From: Rhipicephalus microplus
Taxonomy: Eukaryota > Arthropoda > Arachnida > Ixodida > Ixodidae
DNA length: 64,000 nucleotides
Direction: 5' to 3'
Assembly (NCBI RefSeq): GCF_043290135.1
Contig: NC_134705.1
Location: 36,645,771 to 36,709,770 of the forward strand
The translations under genes and the position numbers were made by a program. Each line of letters begins with the position of its first letter. The stretch's first letter is position 1. Below the pieces are notes generated by a model, which saw only the letters and a program-made list of their open reading frames with translations, was not told where the DNA came from and did not search any database. Shown one piece after another: positions 20,828 through 33,667 of the stretch.

Positions 20828-22394
20828 AAGCACATGTGCTTCCATAAAACACGACAGCCAAGAATGATGAAGTATTCATTTACATACAAATTACTATGAG
20901 TTACTGAAACTCACGCAAAAGAACATAATTTTCTTCCTTGGATATTGATCGAGTGCCTTGGAATTATGCTATGTGAATTTGACACATCAACAGTGCATTA
21001 TGATTCCCACCATAAGGGGCCACAATCTTGGCAAGTAATAGAAGTACTCTTCCTACCTGATGTGCACCTAACGTAAAGAGGCCTTGTTTCTCAAGTTAGC
21101 AATATATATATATATATATATATATCCACTGGAAAAATATACCAGGTGTAACCAGAAAAAGGTGCACCTGCAGTTCTAAAGTTTAAAAGAAGCAATGACA
21201 TGCCAACCATCCAAAATAAAACGCCCGAGAAAGGAGCATCAATCAGTATTAAAGCAGCTAAAAGCCTGCTAACAGCTGAAGGTAGTCATGCTGCTCTTCC
21301 ATTCAAGTATAGTGTACACTGAGAAAAGATACTGAAGATACACCATCAGCAAATGACAAAAGCAATACAGACAGAGCTTTCTCTTATAATACAAAAAGTC
21401 TTTAGCTGAGGAGGCAAATAAGTCATTGGCACACAATAAGTGCACAAAAAAAAAAGCTGTCGCACGAGGCTGTCAGCGCTTAGACAACACAGACAAAAAT
21501 ACAGTAGACTGAAGAAGGGAAAACCCATAGCAAAAGTTACCATACTCCTGAGTTCTTGCTTTGCGTGCAAATGAAGCTAGCGTGAAGTTGAACACTAGAT
21601 TAAAGCACCACAATCAAAATCTGGAAGTCAATGCTTTAGGAATAATACAAAGTACTGAAGAAGCATGCAAAGAGCATTCCTGTGAAGGCAAATATAAAAA
21701 AAGGCTGAAAGCTCTGTGGCCCTGAACAAGACAACACCATAACCAATCGAAGAGCCGTTCGGACACACCAGCAGTTCTGGCCAACACTAAAAAGTCACAA
21801 AAACATACCTTTAATGCCTTTTTTACAAGAGAACTTCAAAAGAAATGTGCATACACCAATGCCAAAAGTATCGATGGAAGCTGTTACTCATATTCAGCTC
21901 TTCATTGAAACACTGACAGAAGATACTTGTACCTGGATGCTTAATTACTTTGGTACAACTCAAGAGCGTCGACGCCAAGTGGCAAAAAAATTATGATGGA
22001 AGACTACAATGTGATCAAATGCACACGTCAACCACCAACCAAGGTCCTATGCTAGAGTGAATATCGCAAAAAGTCTTGAACGCCTAATGTCACTGGCTCA
22101 TACTCAGCGTTCTCAATCAAAATCTTGACCTCCCACACAGCATATTATTTCAACAACCTGCCACCTCTCACCATGTCATGAAACAAGCTCGAGTATACAC
22201 AAACCCTCCTCACCGTTAGGTAGTTAGATAGCTCCACTAGTGCTTCACTCTCGGAACACATAGACCAGGGCCGTAACTAGACGGGTAGTGAGGAGGTTCT
22301 GAGCCCCTGAAGTATTTTCATGCTCTGACTTTTCATCAACAATAGCTTAATCTGGGCAAGTTTGTTCATCGTGGTTGTGTTCTAGTAACAGCGA
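20828..22394. other. Unassigned AT-rich stretch
   Basis: Contains the (AT)n microsatellite at 21102-21125 and many short A runs. No domain-bearing ORF or splice-bounded exon could be supported. The part from about 22265 (GGCCGTAACTAGACGGGTAG) may be another dispersed repeat. Confidence 0.45.
21102..21125. repeat. (AT)n microsatellite
   Basis: Twelve uninterrupted AT units. Confidence 0.9.
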
Positions 22395-23240
22395 GAGAAC
22401 TTCAGGAAGAGACAAAAAGAACAGGAAAGAGCGCTGACTGCCAACTGAATTTTATTGAAAGTACTACGCCCACTTTTATACAGAGTACAAGAACAGTGCT
22501 CATGCACAACGACACATGTGAGACCATATTAATATAATCTTAACTGAGAAAAGAATACTCTCTCTCCAAATGGATGAGTGAAGGTATACTGATGCACTGA
22601 TCCATGGCCTTCCTGACAAGAAAATGCTTTCACAGTCTCTCTTTCATTTCTTGTTCTTGCTTTTTTCAAAAACAGTGTTTTATGAAACATAGAACTGCAC
22701 TTACATTCTTTACAGTGTATGGCCATGCGACTACCATAGCCATTCTTAACATTTTAAGCATGCTGTCTTGCTCAAACATTAGGGCATTGCCCAGTTTGTC
22801 TTATGTTTACGTTTCCACGTGTCAATAGTATCTCATACACAACATTATATTGGCATTCAGTATACCTATTCTCGTGACGAATGGTGAAATAATGGCTATT
22901 CCTGTTGCTTTTTAGTACACACACTTTTGAAAACTTGCAAGGGATGGCAAGTAACAAGATAAAATCATATCGGCTCGCTATTTTCTTTATAATGTGAAAC
23001 ACCTTATGTACGTACGGTATAGCATGCAAAGATCTTTGGTCATTCTGTTTTTATTTTGGTCCTGTTTTGCTTAACTTGACTTTCTGCAGGAGGGTTTAGC
23101 ACACGGGTGTGATGGTGCTGTTGGGATATCCAGCATCCTTTAGTCTTTTAATCTGGTTTTTAAGGCTTACCTCATCCTTGTGCTCACATGACTTCTGAAG
23201 GGTGGCCTCAATGCACGTGGTGGCAATTCCTCTGTGTAAA
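22395..23240 (-). pseudogene. Penelope-like element fragment with GIY-YIG endonuclease, decayed
   Basis: On the minus strand, peptides follow the order known for Penelope-like retroelements. An RT C-terminal piece reads CIEATLQKSCEHKDEVSL then RLKDAGYPN (about 23225-23110). Next come IPYVHKVFHIIKKIASRYD (about 23020) and NVVYEILLTRGNVNIRQTGQC (about 22850-22785), the degraded GIY-YIG core where relatives have a CG-YIGQTGRC pattern. A C-C-type knuckle with HCKECKC and LKKARTRNERETV follows (about 22720-22630). Stops and a deletion of about 15 codons separate the pieces. The main RT domain is absent. The 3' border near 22395 is approximate. Confidence 0.75.
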
Positions 23241-24963
23241 TTGTGTAAATGTGTAATTATGTGTTATGATGTACTAAAAAAGATGTCCCAAGAATCAGAA
23301 TAAGTGACAGTAGTCAAAGTTTTTGTCACTTCCTTTATACAAGTACCAGTTTATTTGTTGCCTCCTGCAGTATTTTAGGGCCTCTTATATAGATAGCATG
23401 TTTTCTCACTTTTATTACATTTTTGTATTGATGATGCCATATGCTCAGGAGGTAGAATGTCGTTATGTTCTTTCTGATAACTTCTAGCTTCTGAGCAAAG
23501 ATAATGTTTCAGAAAAATGAAAAAAGGCTAGCATAATATTAAGACATGGGAAGAAAGCAGAGTTTATCAAAAATGAATGCATTAGTTGGGAATGAGAAAA
23601 AAAGATGGATGACAGGTCAGTAATGTCAATTAATTTATCATAGGACACATGAAATGTAGCAGAGGGAGGCAGGTGATTACTTCCAATGAGATCGAGAAAT
23701 TATCAGCCATAATATGAAATTGGCTCATAAAGGACAGGGAACATTGATTGGGCTTCCACCCTGCAGTGGACATAATATAGGCTTAACGCTAACAATGAGC
23801 AAAGCCTGTGAAATTAATGCTCCATGAAATGAGCAGTACTGCACAGATTGCTGTGCTAGACTTCCCATTTTGCATGTTTTTACCAGCTTATCCTGCTCGC
23901 TGTTCAGACACAAAGCTTCACCAGAAAAACAATGTTATACTTGGTGAGGATAATGCCAGTGAATCCAGTGTTTTATCTACACCTTTCCTTGCTTAAGTCC
24001 TCCTCCAAACTATACGATTTTTCTTGGAAATGTTCTGCTTACAGCACACCAACCGATCAAGTGAAACAACTTTATTGGGGTCCTGCAGGACACACCCTAG
24101 TATGCAATCACCATTTCACTTCACGTTACAACATACTGGTGGTAAAAATATTCTCTGGCAGGGTACAGAAGTGCATGCACTGAGCTAGCTTGTGCAGCGC
24201 GGTCTATTCCAGAAAGCTGAACCTATGTTTGGTGCAGAATTTTGTAACCACACGATGCTTGCACAGATTAAATGTGGCCACACATAGCAACTTCTGAGCT
24301 TTTTTATGAAATGATCTTGCAGTATCTGAAAACATTTGTTTTTTTATTTACTTCATAGTTCCCAGTGAAATATTTCTCTTGTTCCTCTCATTGAATAATG
24401 GCATTTGGTGTGACTAAGGTGTTCCTAATGCCTCACTATGAGATAAGAAAAACGATTCTTCTTGAAATTGCTTCACAAGCATTTCCTAAGATATTGAATG
24501 ACACTGCTTGCACATGTACAAACATTTGCTAGTTTTATTGAGGGTTGATGATAAAGGGAATCAGTTGGTGCATCCAAGCCGGACAGAGATTGATTGGCCC
24601 TGAAAAGGGCCGTTTAGTTATATATCTTGCAGCTTGTTCCAGGTAGACAGGGCTTCATTCTGTAGAAATGGTAACTCATCACACTGATTCCCCAGCATGA
24701 AGAACATAACTTGATGCTAACACTGACTCAGATGTTCTGAAATGTCATAGAGGGTACATGAAGGCTGGGTACATGAAGGTTGCAGTTACACTAACTGTAC
24801 AGTCAGCATGCTTGTGTGATATGTGCATAGCTCCATCAAAGCCACGTGTGAGAATTGCGTGAACAGCTGAAAATCTCAATGGCAGCATAGCTTAAGAAGT
24901 CTGTCATCCTTTTTTTGCCAGTTTCCAATATCATCCTTCCTTTTCATGCATCTTCTTTCAATA
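23241..24963. other. Unassigned stretch
   Basis: No supported gene. A segment near 23750-23790 (CCACCCTGCAGTGGACATAAT) resembles the 3' end of RTE-type tick LINEs, but the match is too short to call. Confidence 0.4.
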
Positions 24964-25040
24964 TATCTGGGGTTTTAATTCCCAAAACCACGATATATTA
25001 ATGAGAAGCAAATTTTGAACATCTGGTGTTCTTTAACATC
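24964..25040 (-). mobile_element. Fragment of the Ruka-like SINE body
   Basis: CTGGGGTTTTAATTCCCAAAACCACGATAT followed by TTTTGAACATCTGGTGTTCTTTAACAT corresponds, in minus orientation, to the 3' half of the SINE body, with about 20 bases missing in the middle. The tRNA-like head is absent and no target duplication was seen. Confidence 0.5.
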
Positions 25041-25044
25041 TTCA

Positions 25045-26240
25045 CTTGTTTGCAGAGCAACACCAGAAACACAGGACAGGGAAGGAGCAAAAGAGAAAGA
25101 AAAGACGGCGCCGACTCTGAAAAAGACGGCACTGACATCATGACACGCACATGTCGTGATGTAAGCTGCCCAAAGAGTGGCCTCCCGTGAGAATAGTGAA
25201 GAATTGGGAATGGGATCTAGCAGTAAGGGCTTTGCGTGCAATTCACAAACAGTGAAAAAGATCCACCAGGGGTGAACCACAGGTACATGGTGCACTCTGG
25301 TTGAGAGAGAGCAGAGTAAAACAGATGTGCCAGACAGGAGATTATAAATGGTTTTGTCTGGAGCTGGTGCCAGACCGAGCTCTGATTAAGCGTAAGGGAG
25401 TATTGAGCGCCAGGCCAATCTGATCCCATTCCTGTGATGGGGTGCAATGTGATGACAGGTGCGAATTCCATTTTCTTTTTTTTCCATGGGTTTAGGGAAA
25501 TAATTTTTCAGGGATCAGATGAAAATACCTCCGACATACATAATAACATGCTTATTCTTGGGCGTAGTCATGCCTAGCCACCAGATTGGGAGAAAAAGGA
25601 ATGTTTCCCGAAATGTGCGATAAAGTGTTTGGTGCTACGCCTTGACGGAAGTATTGATAGGTGCTTTGGAAATCGGTACGCCATTTCTGTAATCGTTAAA
25701 TATGCAACTGCATGTGCCACTGCTAGGGATAGCGTGACACTCCCAGCCATTTCGGGGTAAGCCATTTTAATCTACATGAAGATGTTAATGAGCCCGTTCT
25801 CCATCACAGCCGTAGCTGTGGCCATTCCTTCAACTAGGCCTACTGCAGCACCAACTAAACGTCTGCATGAATTTAGCGCTAGTACCGTACATAATAATCA
25901 GCACGTGCCTTGGGTTCACTTCGATGGTGTTGTGAATTCATCTTGCGTGAGATGGTTTAAGTTGTATGCGTGCCTTAATCATTATTGCAATAGGAGACCA
26001 TGATTTATCGTCACGCATGGTGTTGCTTAGCTCGGTCCTCAGTGTTCGAAGCAGGTTCCGCCTTGTGAGTGCATGAGAGAGGCACAAGAGTTGATTTCTG
26101 CTCTGTGTCTCTATAATTCCCTAGCCTGTATTATACAGGAAGCGGATAGTGCTGGTGTGCGTCAGCTGCCTCGGTGTGCTCTCAACTGCCTGCCTGGTAA
26201 GACTGATAGCTCATTCTATCAGCGCCTTGTCGTACTCCCT
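25045..26240 (-). mobile_element. LINE-D copy 2, decayed RNase H / C-terminal fragment
   Basis: This matches the LINE-D copy at 49500-50530 along its length. Shared segments include GAGTGGCCTCCC-GAG (25178), the knuckle region near 25260-25350, the RNase H region near 25570-25770, and the linker at 25860-26150. Frames are broken throughout and the RNase H aspartates are not preserved. The limits are approximate. Confidence 0.7.
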
Positions 26241-26413
26241 CCTCACACTGCGACATGTCCTCCACTTGGAGGACATGATGACGGAACAAGATGATACGAA
26301 GCTCAAAACCGCAATGTTTGCAAGCCACAACCCGAGCAAACAATTCAACGGTGAGGCCAGAAAATCTACCTGACTAGGCCTGGAGCAACAAGCCAGAGAG
26401 CATATTCTTGGCT

Positions 26414-28000
26414 GGATAGATGGATGGATGTGGCCGTACCCTTTAGATCGGGCGGCGGCTAACGTCACCTAGCTGTAATGCTTAGTGAACTAACCACTAG
26501 ATTTTTTTTTCCCCTTTAAATAGTAAAGTTGGACGGGTACATTGAAGTGGAGGGTTTAATTTTCAATCGTGCCTTGACTTTAGCCACCAATCAGATAACC
26601 TCCTTCTAGTTAAGTCTACCCGCTTAAAGTCTATTTTGCCCTCCCTGTCCCTAAACACCAGTGCTTTGAAAAACTCTGCACCATCATCTTGAACTATAAG
26701 GTGAAGCCCTTTACAGAGCATTGTCAAGTGTTCGGCAGTTTTTTCTTTCTCTTCGCACGCACTGCATATTGTGTCTACCTCTTCATATTTGGCCCGATAT
26801 GTCTTGGTTCGCAATACTCCCGTCCTGGCCTCAAACAGTAGAGAACTATCCTGAGTATTATCATAGATTCTTTTTTTGGCAATTTGCTGCTTAAAAGTTC
26901 GATAGATCTCTAGTGCGGACTTCTTAATCATGCCAATTCTCCACATGTCAGTCTCCGTTTCCTGCAGTTCCTTTTTAACCGATAGTTATTTCTGGTTTGG
27001 CCACCTGCTGTTTTCTAAGTATTTACCAGTCAATTTCCTGGTTCGCTTCCTCCATTTTGTATTGACATTCTTCATGTACAAGTAGCTGAAAACCTTCATA
27101 GCCCAACGCTCCTCCCCCATTTCTCTCAATCGCTTCTCAAATTTTATCTTGCTGCTAGCTTCCCTGCCATCAAATGATGTCCATCCCATATCACCTTGTA
27201 CTCCCTGGTTTGGTGTATTCCCGTGAGCTCCTAAACCAAGCCTACATATTTCACGTTGCCTAATTTCTAATCTTGCTTGAACTTCTGACCTCATGCACAA
27301 GACCGCGTTGCCGAACGTCAGCCCAGGAACCATGACCCCTTCCCATTATCCTCTCTCAACATTATACCTATTGTAATTCCACAGTGCCCTATTTTTCATC
27401 ACTGCTGCATTCCTGTTATCTTTAGTCGTCACGCATATTTCGTGTTCCCTCAGGTACTCGGTCCCATTGCTTATCCATACGCCCAGTTATTTGTATTTAT
27501 CTGTTATCTCTAGCGTGACTTCCTGTATTCTAAGCTCACTACCTTTGTTATCATTAAAATTATGACTACTGATTTTTCCTAACTGAATCTAAAATCTAAC
27601 CTATCTCCCTCATTACCGCAGATGTCCATCAATCTCTGCAAATCTTCCTTGTTGTCGGCCATTAGCACTATATCATCTGCGTAGATTAATGCTGGTAGTG
27701 CCTGATCAATGAGTTTTTTTTGTTTGACTAAAGAGAGGTTGAAGCTAAGTCCCCTTGCCTCTAATTTGGCCTCTAATCCTTGTAGGTACATCATGAATAA
27801 GAAGGGTGACAGTGGGCACGCCTGCCTAAGTCCACGTTTCACCACTGTGGGCTTGGATACCTGTTTTTCCCACTTTTTAACTACCTCGTTAGTTTTATAG
27901 ATTTCCTTTAAACGATTAGTGACTCCATCTTTTACACCCAGTGTGTCTAGTATTCCCCACAAGTCCTCTTGAACCACGCTATTGTACGCTCCCTTGAATT
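26414..28000 (-). mobile_element. LINE-A copy 4, 5'-truncated, minus strand
   Basis: On the minus strand it runs from FKGAYNSVVQEDLWG (about 28000) through the RT palm, linker, zinc knuckle and 3' UTR to an (ATCC)n tail at about 26432-26404. Only the copy orientation differs from the cluster at 1-6310. Confidence 0.88.
26563..28000 (-). pseudogene. LINE-A copy 4 reverse transcriptase, frameshifted
   Basis: The frame is open from the 5' truncation to about 27579. It includes GLRQACPLSPFLF and an intact YADD box near 27683. A frameshift follows after LDFRFS. It resumes at 27333-26986 and again at 26946-26563, where the knuckle reads CSACEEKEKTAEHLTMLC. At least three frame breaks make it non-functional. 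Confidence 0.85.
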
Positions 28001-30062
28001 TCTGCAGGCCGGTAGGAAGCTTCACAGCGCAGCGCCTGATCTTGTGAAACGGCGCAGCCATGCAGGCAGGGCATTCAATTCCCTCCCTATTTTTTGTATA
28101 CTACTGTCCTTGTGTACATCGTAGAACACATAACAGTAATGATAGCAAACAGATCATTGATTCGGGTAGGCTTGGTGTTTTTATTTAAAATGGAACAACG
28201 AGGAAGCTGCTGAAGCTCGTGCCTGTATACAGCTGCTTTATATGGAGATGAAACTTTAACGAAAAAAAAAAATGTAATGATAAACAGTAGGCTCATAACA
28301 AACAACATTTCTCTGAGGGTGCATGGAATAGATGTCCCATGCAAGGCTATGCATTGCAGTCCTTACTGCATTAATTATGTACACGTACTGCAGGGCATGC
28401 AAGTGTATGCAGACACACGCTGACGAAATGACATTTTTTGCTACATACAAACGTGCACCGCACCAAATAAGACGCACGTGTTTGTATAGTCAGGGAACAC
28501 TCGTGAATATTGATGAAATCACACAGCTCGCTTACAGTATAAAACAAACACAATTGCGAACAATAAAATGCGACGCTGTTTAAAGAGGCGGACCCAGGTT
28601 ACGAGGAGTATGGCATACACACCACGTGTCAAGCTTTTGCAACATCTAAAGAGACTAAATATGGAAAGTTGCCTTTGTAAGTTAACATGACAGTACCAAA
28701 TGGAGAAGCCACACGGGAGAACAATTCATCGTGGGCTAAAGAATGTGTTTTAAATATTATACACAGCTTTGCAAGATAATATCGACGAGTTTTACTCGTC
28801 TAGGTGTGGGAGGTGTAGGACTGATAAAATGCGATGTTGCTTCAGAGCCTTTCTTTCGTAATATTGCAATTTTATTCAACTCTTTCAAATGCGGCACCGT
28901 AAATTTCTACTGGGTGCTCGAACACGGCAAGCAGGTCGCGGGGCAAAATCTTTGTAACATTTTATTACCGAAACAGCGATACTAGCAATGCTTGAGCTGC
29001 ACTTGCTGTTTTCTAAATTGTAACCTCCTCAATCTCATCACTGTGATCAGGAAACAGAGAGGAAAAGTACAGCAGTAGTACGTAGAGAAATATTCAATTT
29101 CAAGCCCTTCAGCAATATCATCTAAACAAATTGCCAGTTCACTGTTGAATTCTCGATGGAAACAAACAGACAGCTGATCAGGGACGCAAGCTTGGCTTGG
29201 CACTGGCTTGGCCGTTCATACAGAGCCAAAAGCCGCTGCAGCAAACTGGATTGCGGATCGTATTGAGACAAAATATTTTATACATTTTTGTTTTCTTTGT
29301 TTCATTTCTCTAATTGCTCTTGTGATGGCGTGGACCGCGCTTCGTGATCTCATGTACCGGCGCACTGTTTTTAAGTTTAGAATGGCGCACGATAATACAT
29401 GATTGCGTGCTTTAATTTAAAAAGGTTCGCGAGTATGGCAGCAACACTGCAATGTCGGGAAGAGGCACGGGGAAGAGGATAGTAGTAGAACCAGTAGCAG
29501 CTGCATGCCCGGGTGGAGCGACTGATGCCCAGATGGAGGAATGTCAACCCGATGCCTTTTGTGTTGGCCGTTCTGGCAGTTCTGCCGACTTTATAGAAAG
29601 AGACGACCCCATCGCTTGTCCTCTTCTCTTTTCCTTCGGGCATCAGCGACAACATTGACGGACGACGTGTTCGACTTCACCGTGCACGTGAGTATAGGTT
29701 GGTTTTTCATTCGAGTGAATTCTTGTTCAGATTTGCAACTTGTCGACTTCATCCTGATCACCTGTCACCGGCAATAAGTCACATACGTGTGATATTTAGG
29801 TGAAATAAATGATAATGCACATTTTCTGCTCCATTTGCGTGACTTACCTACACCAGGACATGAGGTAAAGCCTTTGTCGCCTAGCCACTAGCAGGCAAGA
29901 TCGATCACTCGCATCCTTCAGTTCACGAATCAACGCGCCTGCCTTAAAATTAGTAAGCTGCTCGCAAAGAAATCTTACCGAGGCAATTTTGTTTTCTGTG
30001 AACAATGCACCGTAGATTTGTCTTGAATAACAAAAAAAAAACTTGAAAAATAAGTGTCGCGA
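28001..30062. other. Unassigned stretch
   Basis: No recognised repeat or domain. A minus-strand frame near 29160-29075 (FNSELAICLDDIAEGLEIEYF) looks protein-like but has no clear splice borders. A donor-like GTGAGTATA lies at 29689 on the plus strand after an open frame. Neither is enough to call an exon. Confidence 0.4.
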
Positions 30063-30113
30063 CCTTTTAGAAAACGCCGTGTCTAAGAGCTAGACGCGGC
30101 ATTTTGTAAAAGG
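30063..30113. repeat. 23 bp-arm imperfect inverted repeat
   Basis: The left arm (CCTTTTAGAAAACGCCGTGT, 30063-30082, plus CTA) and the right arm 30091-30113 pair with about three mismatches around a 5-base loop (AGAGC). It could form a stable hairpin or be the remnant of a miniature transposon. No flanking duplication was identified. Confidence 0.7.
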
Positions 30114-33100
30114 CTCATTAAATTCAGTATGTTTCCGTAGTTTCTGCTTGAAATTATTATTGTCTATGAATTTCATGGCCCAATCTTTTGCTTTGGCTGA
30201 AAATCTCGGCGGCAAAAACTTTGTTCAGTGTCCCTTTAAGGGCAGGTATAGATGCCATCATTTCAGTCGCAAATCTTTTTGCTAGTCGGTCGGCTGGTTA
30301 ACAATAACGGTACTAACTAGAGTTCCAGATTTCATCAGCAACACATCATCATGGCTTCCTCAGATGCTGCATTATATACATTCTATCCTCGTTTTTAAAT
30401 AAGTGTACCGTATGGTCCACTGTTACAGGAAACAAGCGAGCTCATGGACAGTGAGCCATGTGGTGCTAACTGGCAGCGAGGCTTGTGAATGGGACGCATG
30501 CGCATAGAATCGGGGTGCGCCCAGTTTTGTCTGCCATTTCTCCGCCTGTACGCATGACAGCATTGGAAAGTGCATCCGTATTTTAGCTGCGCACTTTATC
30601 TAGCCCAGTGCCTCCTGCTTCAGGGATTTCCTGTGAGCACAAAAAATGCATGATTTTAATCGTTGCTGCAGTGTTTTGCAAGTTGTCACCGTAAAGCACA
30701 TCATATTTTTCGCATAATGCTCGCTGCAACTAGCAAGTTTCGATGACTCAAAATGCTGTTCAGGTCTGATGTAGCAAACATTTTAAGCTCGTCCTCGTGA
30801 CCATGAAATATTGGTTTATTAAATAATGGAAGGCAGAGTTGGTATCAGTTGATTTACAGTGTGAAAATGAAAAGTGCGAAGGACCGTGCCTCGCAAGTAA
30901 GCCCCGAGAGCATGAGCAGAGAAGTAGCAGATGAGGATGCTCATGCGCTGCATTTCCAAATCTCACCAGCACTAATGCTTGACGGACTGCTGGCCACGCA
31001 CTAGCGTGTTCTTTCTGAAACAGGACTTTGGCCCTGTAAGCAAGTTCTTGAAGGGCATAAGTAAAACGTAGAATGGGCCCCCTAAATGCACCCATCCTTG
31101 AACCATTGGGCTTATGAATTAGTGCCCTTTTCAAAATACAACTATTCTGAGCTATAAATTGTGACAGAACAGTGCACGAAGTTTAAAAATGTGAAAAAAG
31201 TCTTTAAATGTCCCCTTTATACATAGTGTTCCTGTGATGTCACTTCTGCCGTTGTCGCCCTCTCCCGCCATGCCCGGGTAACTCCCTGGGTACCTACGGC
31301 AGTTTACGTGCTGCAGTGCGGTTTGTTGGGGGCTCGTCATCTGTTGCTGTGAACGATGTGGAAGCATTGTGGTTTTTTGTTGTCTTACTTTAACGAGCTC
31401 ATTGGATTAGGAAGGCCTCGCTCGTTCACTCGATACAAGACCAGATAATCAAGATGTGCGACACATATACCAGCCACGGCGTACACCGGCTGCCCGCCAC
31501 AACCTATGAGGGCCTATTATCTTGCTTTCACTACAAATTGCCTGGCCCAAAAACAAGTGAAAGCTCAAAATCTCTCGAGCCGCAATTTTAAGAGTGGATG
31601 TGCGAAGCGCAGCTGCTCCCATCGAAAACTAGTCGTGCAGAGCTAGGCAAGTTTACAAGAGATATAATATTATGAATATATTGTCACGGCCTACGCCACC
31701 AAAGTAGCAATGCGCCCCCCCCCCCCCCCCCCCAAGTGTTTTAAACAGTGCTGATGTTGAGCTTGAGCCTCTTTGATTGCAATTTGTGGAAATAGTCGAG
31801 GAAAATATTATACAAGGCAGATAGCGACTTTGCGTGGTGTGTGCCGCGGTAATGCCAGTCATTACTTTATTTTTCGCGTATGCTTTAACACACTTTTCAC
31901 TTTGTATTTTGCTTTTGTTGTACGCTAATGTACAGTGGAGTCACTGAACATGATAGAGACCGTGTATAGAATTAATTGACTGATTAAAAAAAATCCTGAC
32001 GCCCAACTTGAACCGATCGGCTATACTTCAAAGTGAACTAATATTGTTTCCCATTCTTTATAGTTTGTTTCAATGCAATACCAAATCTCCACGATCGCCA
32101 TCACGATTTTAACCGCCTTCCTCGCCATCATGATTTTAACTGCGGACAAGTTTGTATGTACAGTATCTTGGTAAGCTATATCTGTTTGCAGGTAAATACA
32201 TGGCTATGGCACTTACCCGTAATGAAGTTGCACCTGAAGATGCAAATATTGCAAAGTTTCTTCAAGTAGCTTTTGTTAATCTGCACCAGCCAAATACGCT
32301 GGTACATTTAGGAAAATCGGAATGTGCGTTCTCAATTTCAGGTTATAACTTTCAGCAAAGAAACACCCTAAGCTCTGCTCCCTCTGCTGGACTACTAAAT
32401 CAACTTGCCTCACTAGCAGCTCATAATTTCTCAAACTTGCATCGTGAGGCAAAACTAAACGGGTGCAAGCACGAGGAGACAACATGGCAGTTGTAGGCGA
32501 TAGATTCGGTTGATGCCCGGGCATGTTGGTGGCACATTTCGGAAGTGACGAAAAGGTGCTGCGAGATGCACGTGCACACTTTGTATAGTTGCTGTATTGG
32601 ACAGCAAACTTTTTTTCTTATCTGAGCAGTTTTACCAAAGGAAGCTTCATCATATAGCGTGATAAATGAAGCGAATCCACAGGTTGAACCACATCATAGC
32701 CTCGCTGTGCTTTTGTACTTTTTTTAGCTCGCAAAATTTATTTGTACATATAAGTGACAACTTGCCAGTAATAAGGCCGCACTTGTTTCTTTACCATATG
32801 ATCATCTCCGGTGTGCTGCTGCCTCAATATTTCAAATTCTAAGCATTTACGCCATTGTATGCTAACTTTTCCTTCAAAGTGAGACAAGCCACATGTGTAT
32901 CGTAGATCAAGAAGCATGCCAGTTTTACGTACTTGCAAGGTAAACATCAGAAATGCACAGTTGATCAAAAATACTAGTTTAATGGTGCATCTACATAGCA
33001 GAGCACCTGTGGCACCTCGGGAACAAGATAATGCCACATATGTTACAAGAGATAATTAAAAAAGACAGGGGCCGTTCCGTGAACAAATAGAAACAAAAAT

Positions 33101-33400
33101 AAAATGGCGCGTGGCAGCGAGCGAAGGCGGCAAGGGGGGGGGGGGGAGCCCATCGGACTTCAGCGGATGAACGTAAGGTGTGTGTTTAATATGTGGAAGA
33201 AAAAAAAAATCAAAATTTTGGCGACTGAAAGGCCGGTGACTTAGTGAGTGCGCTCATGACGAGAGTAAACACGGTTATTATTTTTTTTTTCAAATCTCTT
33301 TTGAAAGCCACAAAAAATCTGTATGTGGTGCAGCCTAACAGAAGGTCCGTGAAGGCAAATTATGAATTCGTCGTTGTACAAAGGCCTTTTTTTTTTTTTT
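30114..33400. other. Unassigned stretch with homopolymer runs
   Basis: Contains a C19 run at 31715-31733 and a G run near 33136-33147. The text CAGTGTCCCTTTAAGGGCAG near 30226 and GTCCCCTTTATACATAGTGTTCC near 31209 look like borders of dispersed repeats but could not be paired. A 115-codon plus frame at 32152-32496 has no recognisable motif. Confidence 0.4.
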
Positions 33401-33412
33401 CATGCGCACCAT

Positions 33413-33655
33413 CCCCGCCGCAGTGGTCTAGTGGCTAAGGTACTCGGCTGCTGACCCGCAGGGCGCGGGTTCGAATCCCGGCTGCGGCGGCTGCATTTCC
33501 GATGGAGGCGGGAATGTTGTAGGCCCGTGTGCTCAGATTTAGGTGCATGTTAAAGAACCCCAGGTGGTCTAAATTTCCGGAGCCCTCCACTACGGCGTCT
33601 ATCATAATCATATAGTGGTTTTGGGACGTTAAACCCCACATATCAATCAATCAAT
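33413..33655 (+). mobile_element. tRNA-derived SINE (Ruka-like), copy 3
   Basis: Full-length copy with A box CTAGTGGCTAAGGTACTCGG, B box GGGTTCGAATCCCGG and tail (ATCA)n. The target-site duplication is CATGCGCACCAT at 33401-33412 and CATGCACACCAT at 33656-33667, with one mismatch, so it is somewhat older than copy 2. A T-rich run precedes the insertion. Confidence 0.92.
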
Positions 33656-33667
33656 CATGCACACCAT

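Noticed and set aside
23745..23800. RTE-type LINE 3' end (CCCTGCAGTGGACATAAT)
   Set aside because: The resemblance covers only about 20 bases, with no coding remains beside it.
32152..32496. 115-codon ORF as a gene
   Set aside because: No motif, no splice signals fitting the frame, and no start context; indistinguishable from chance.
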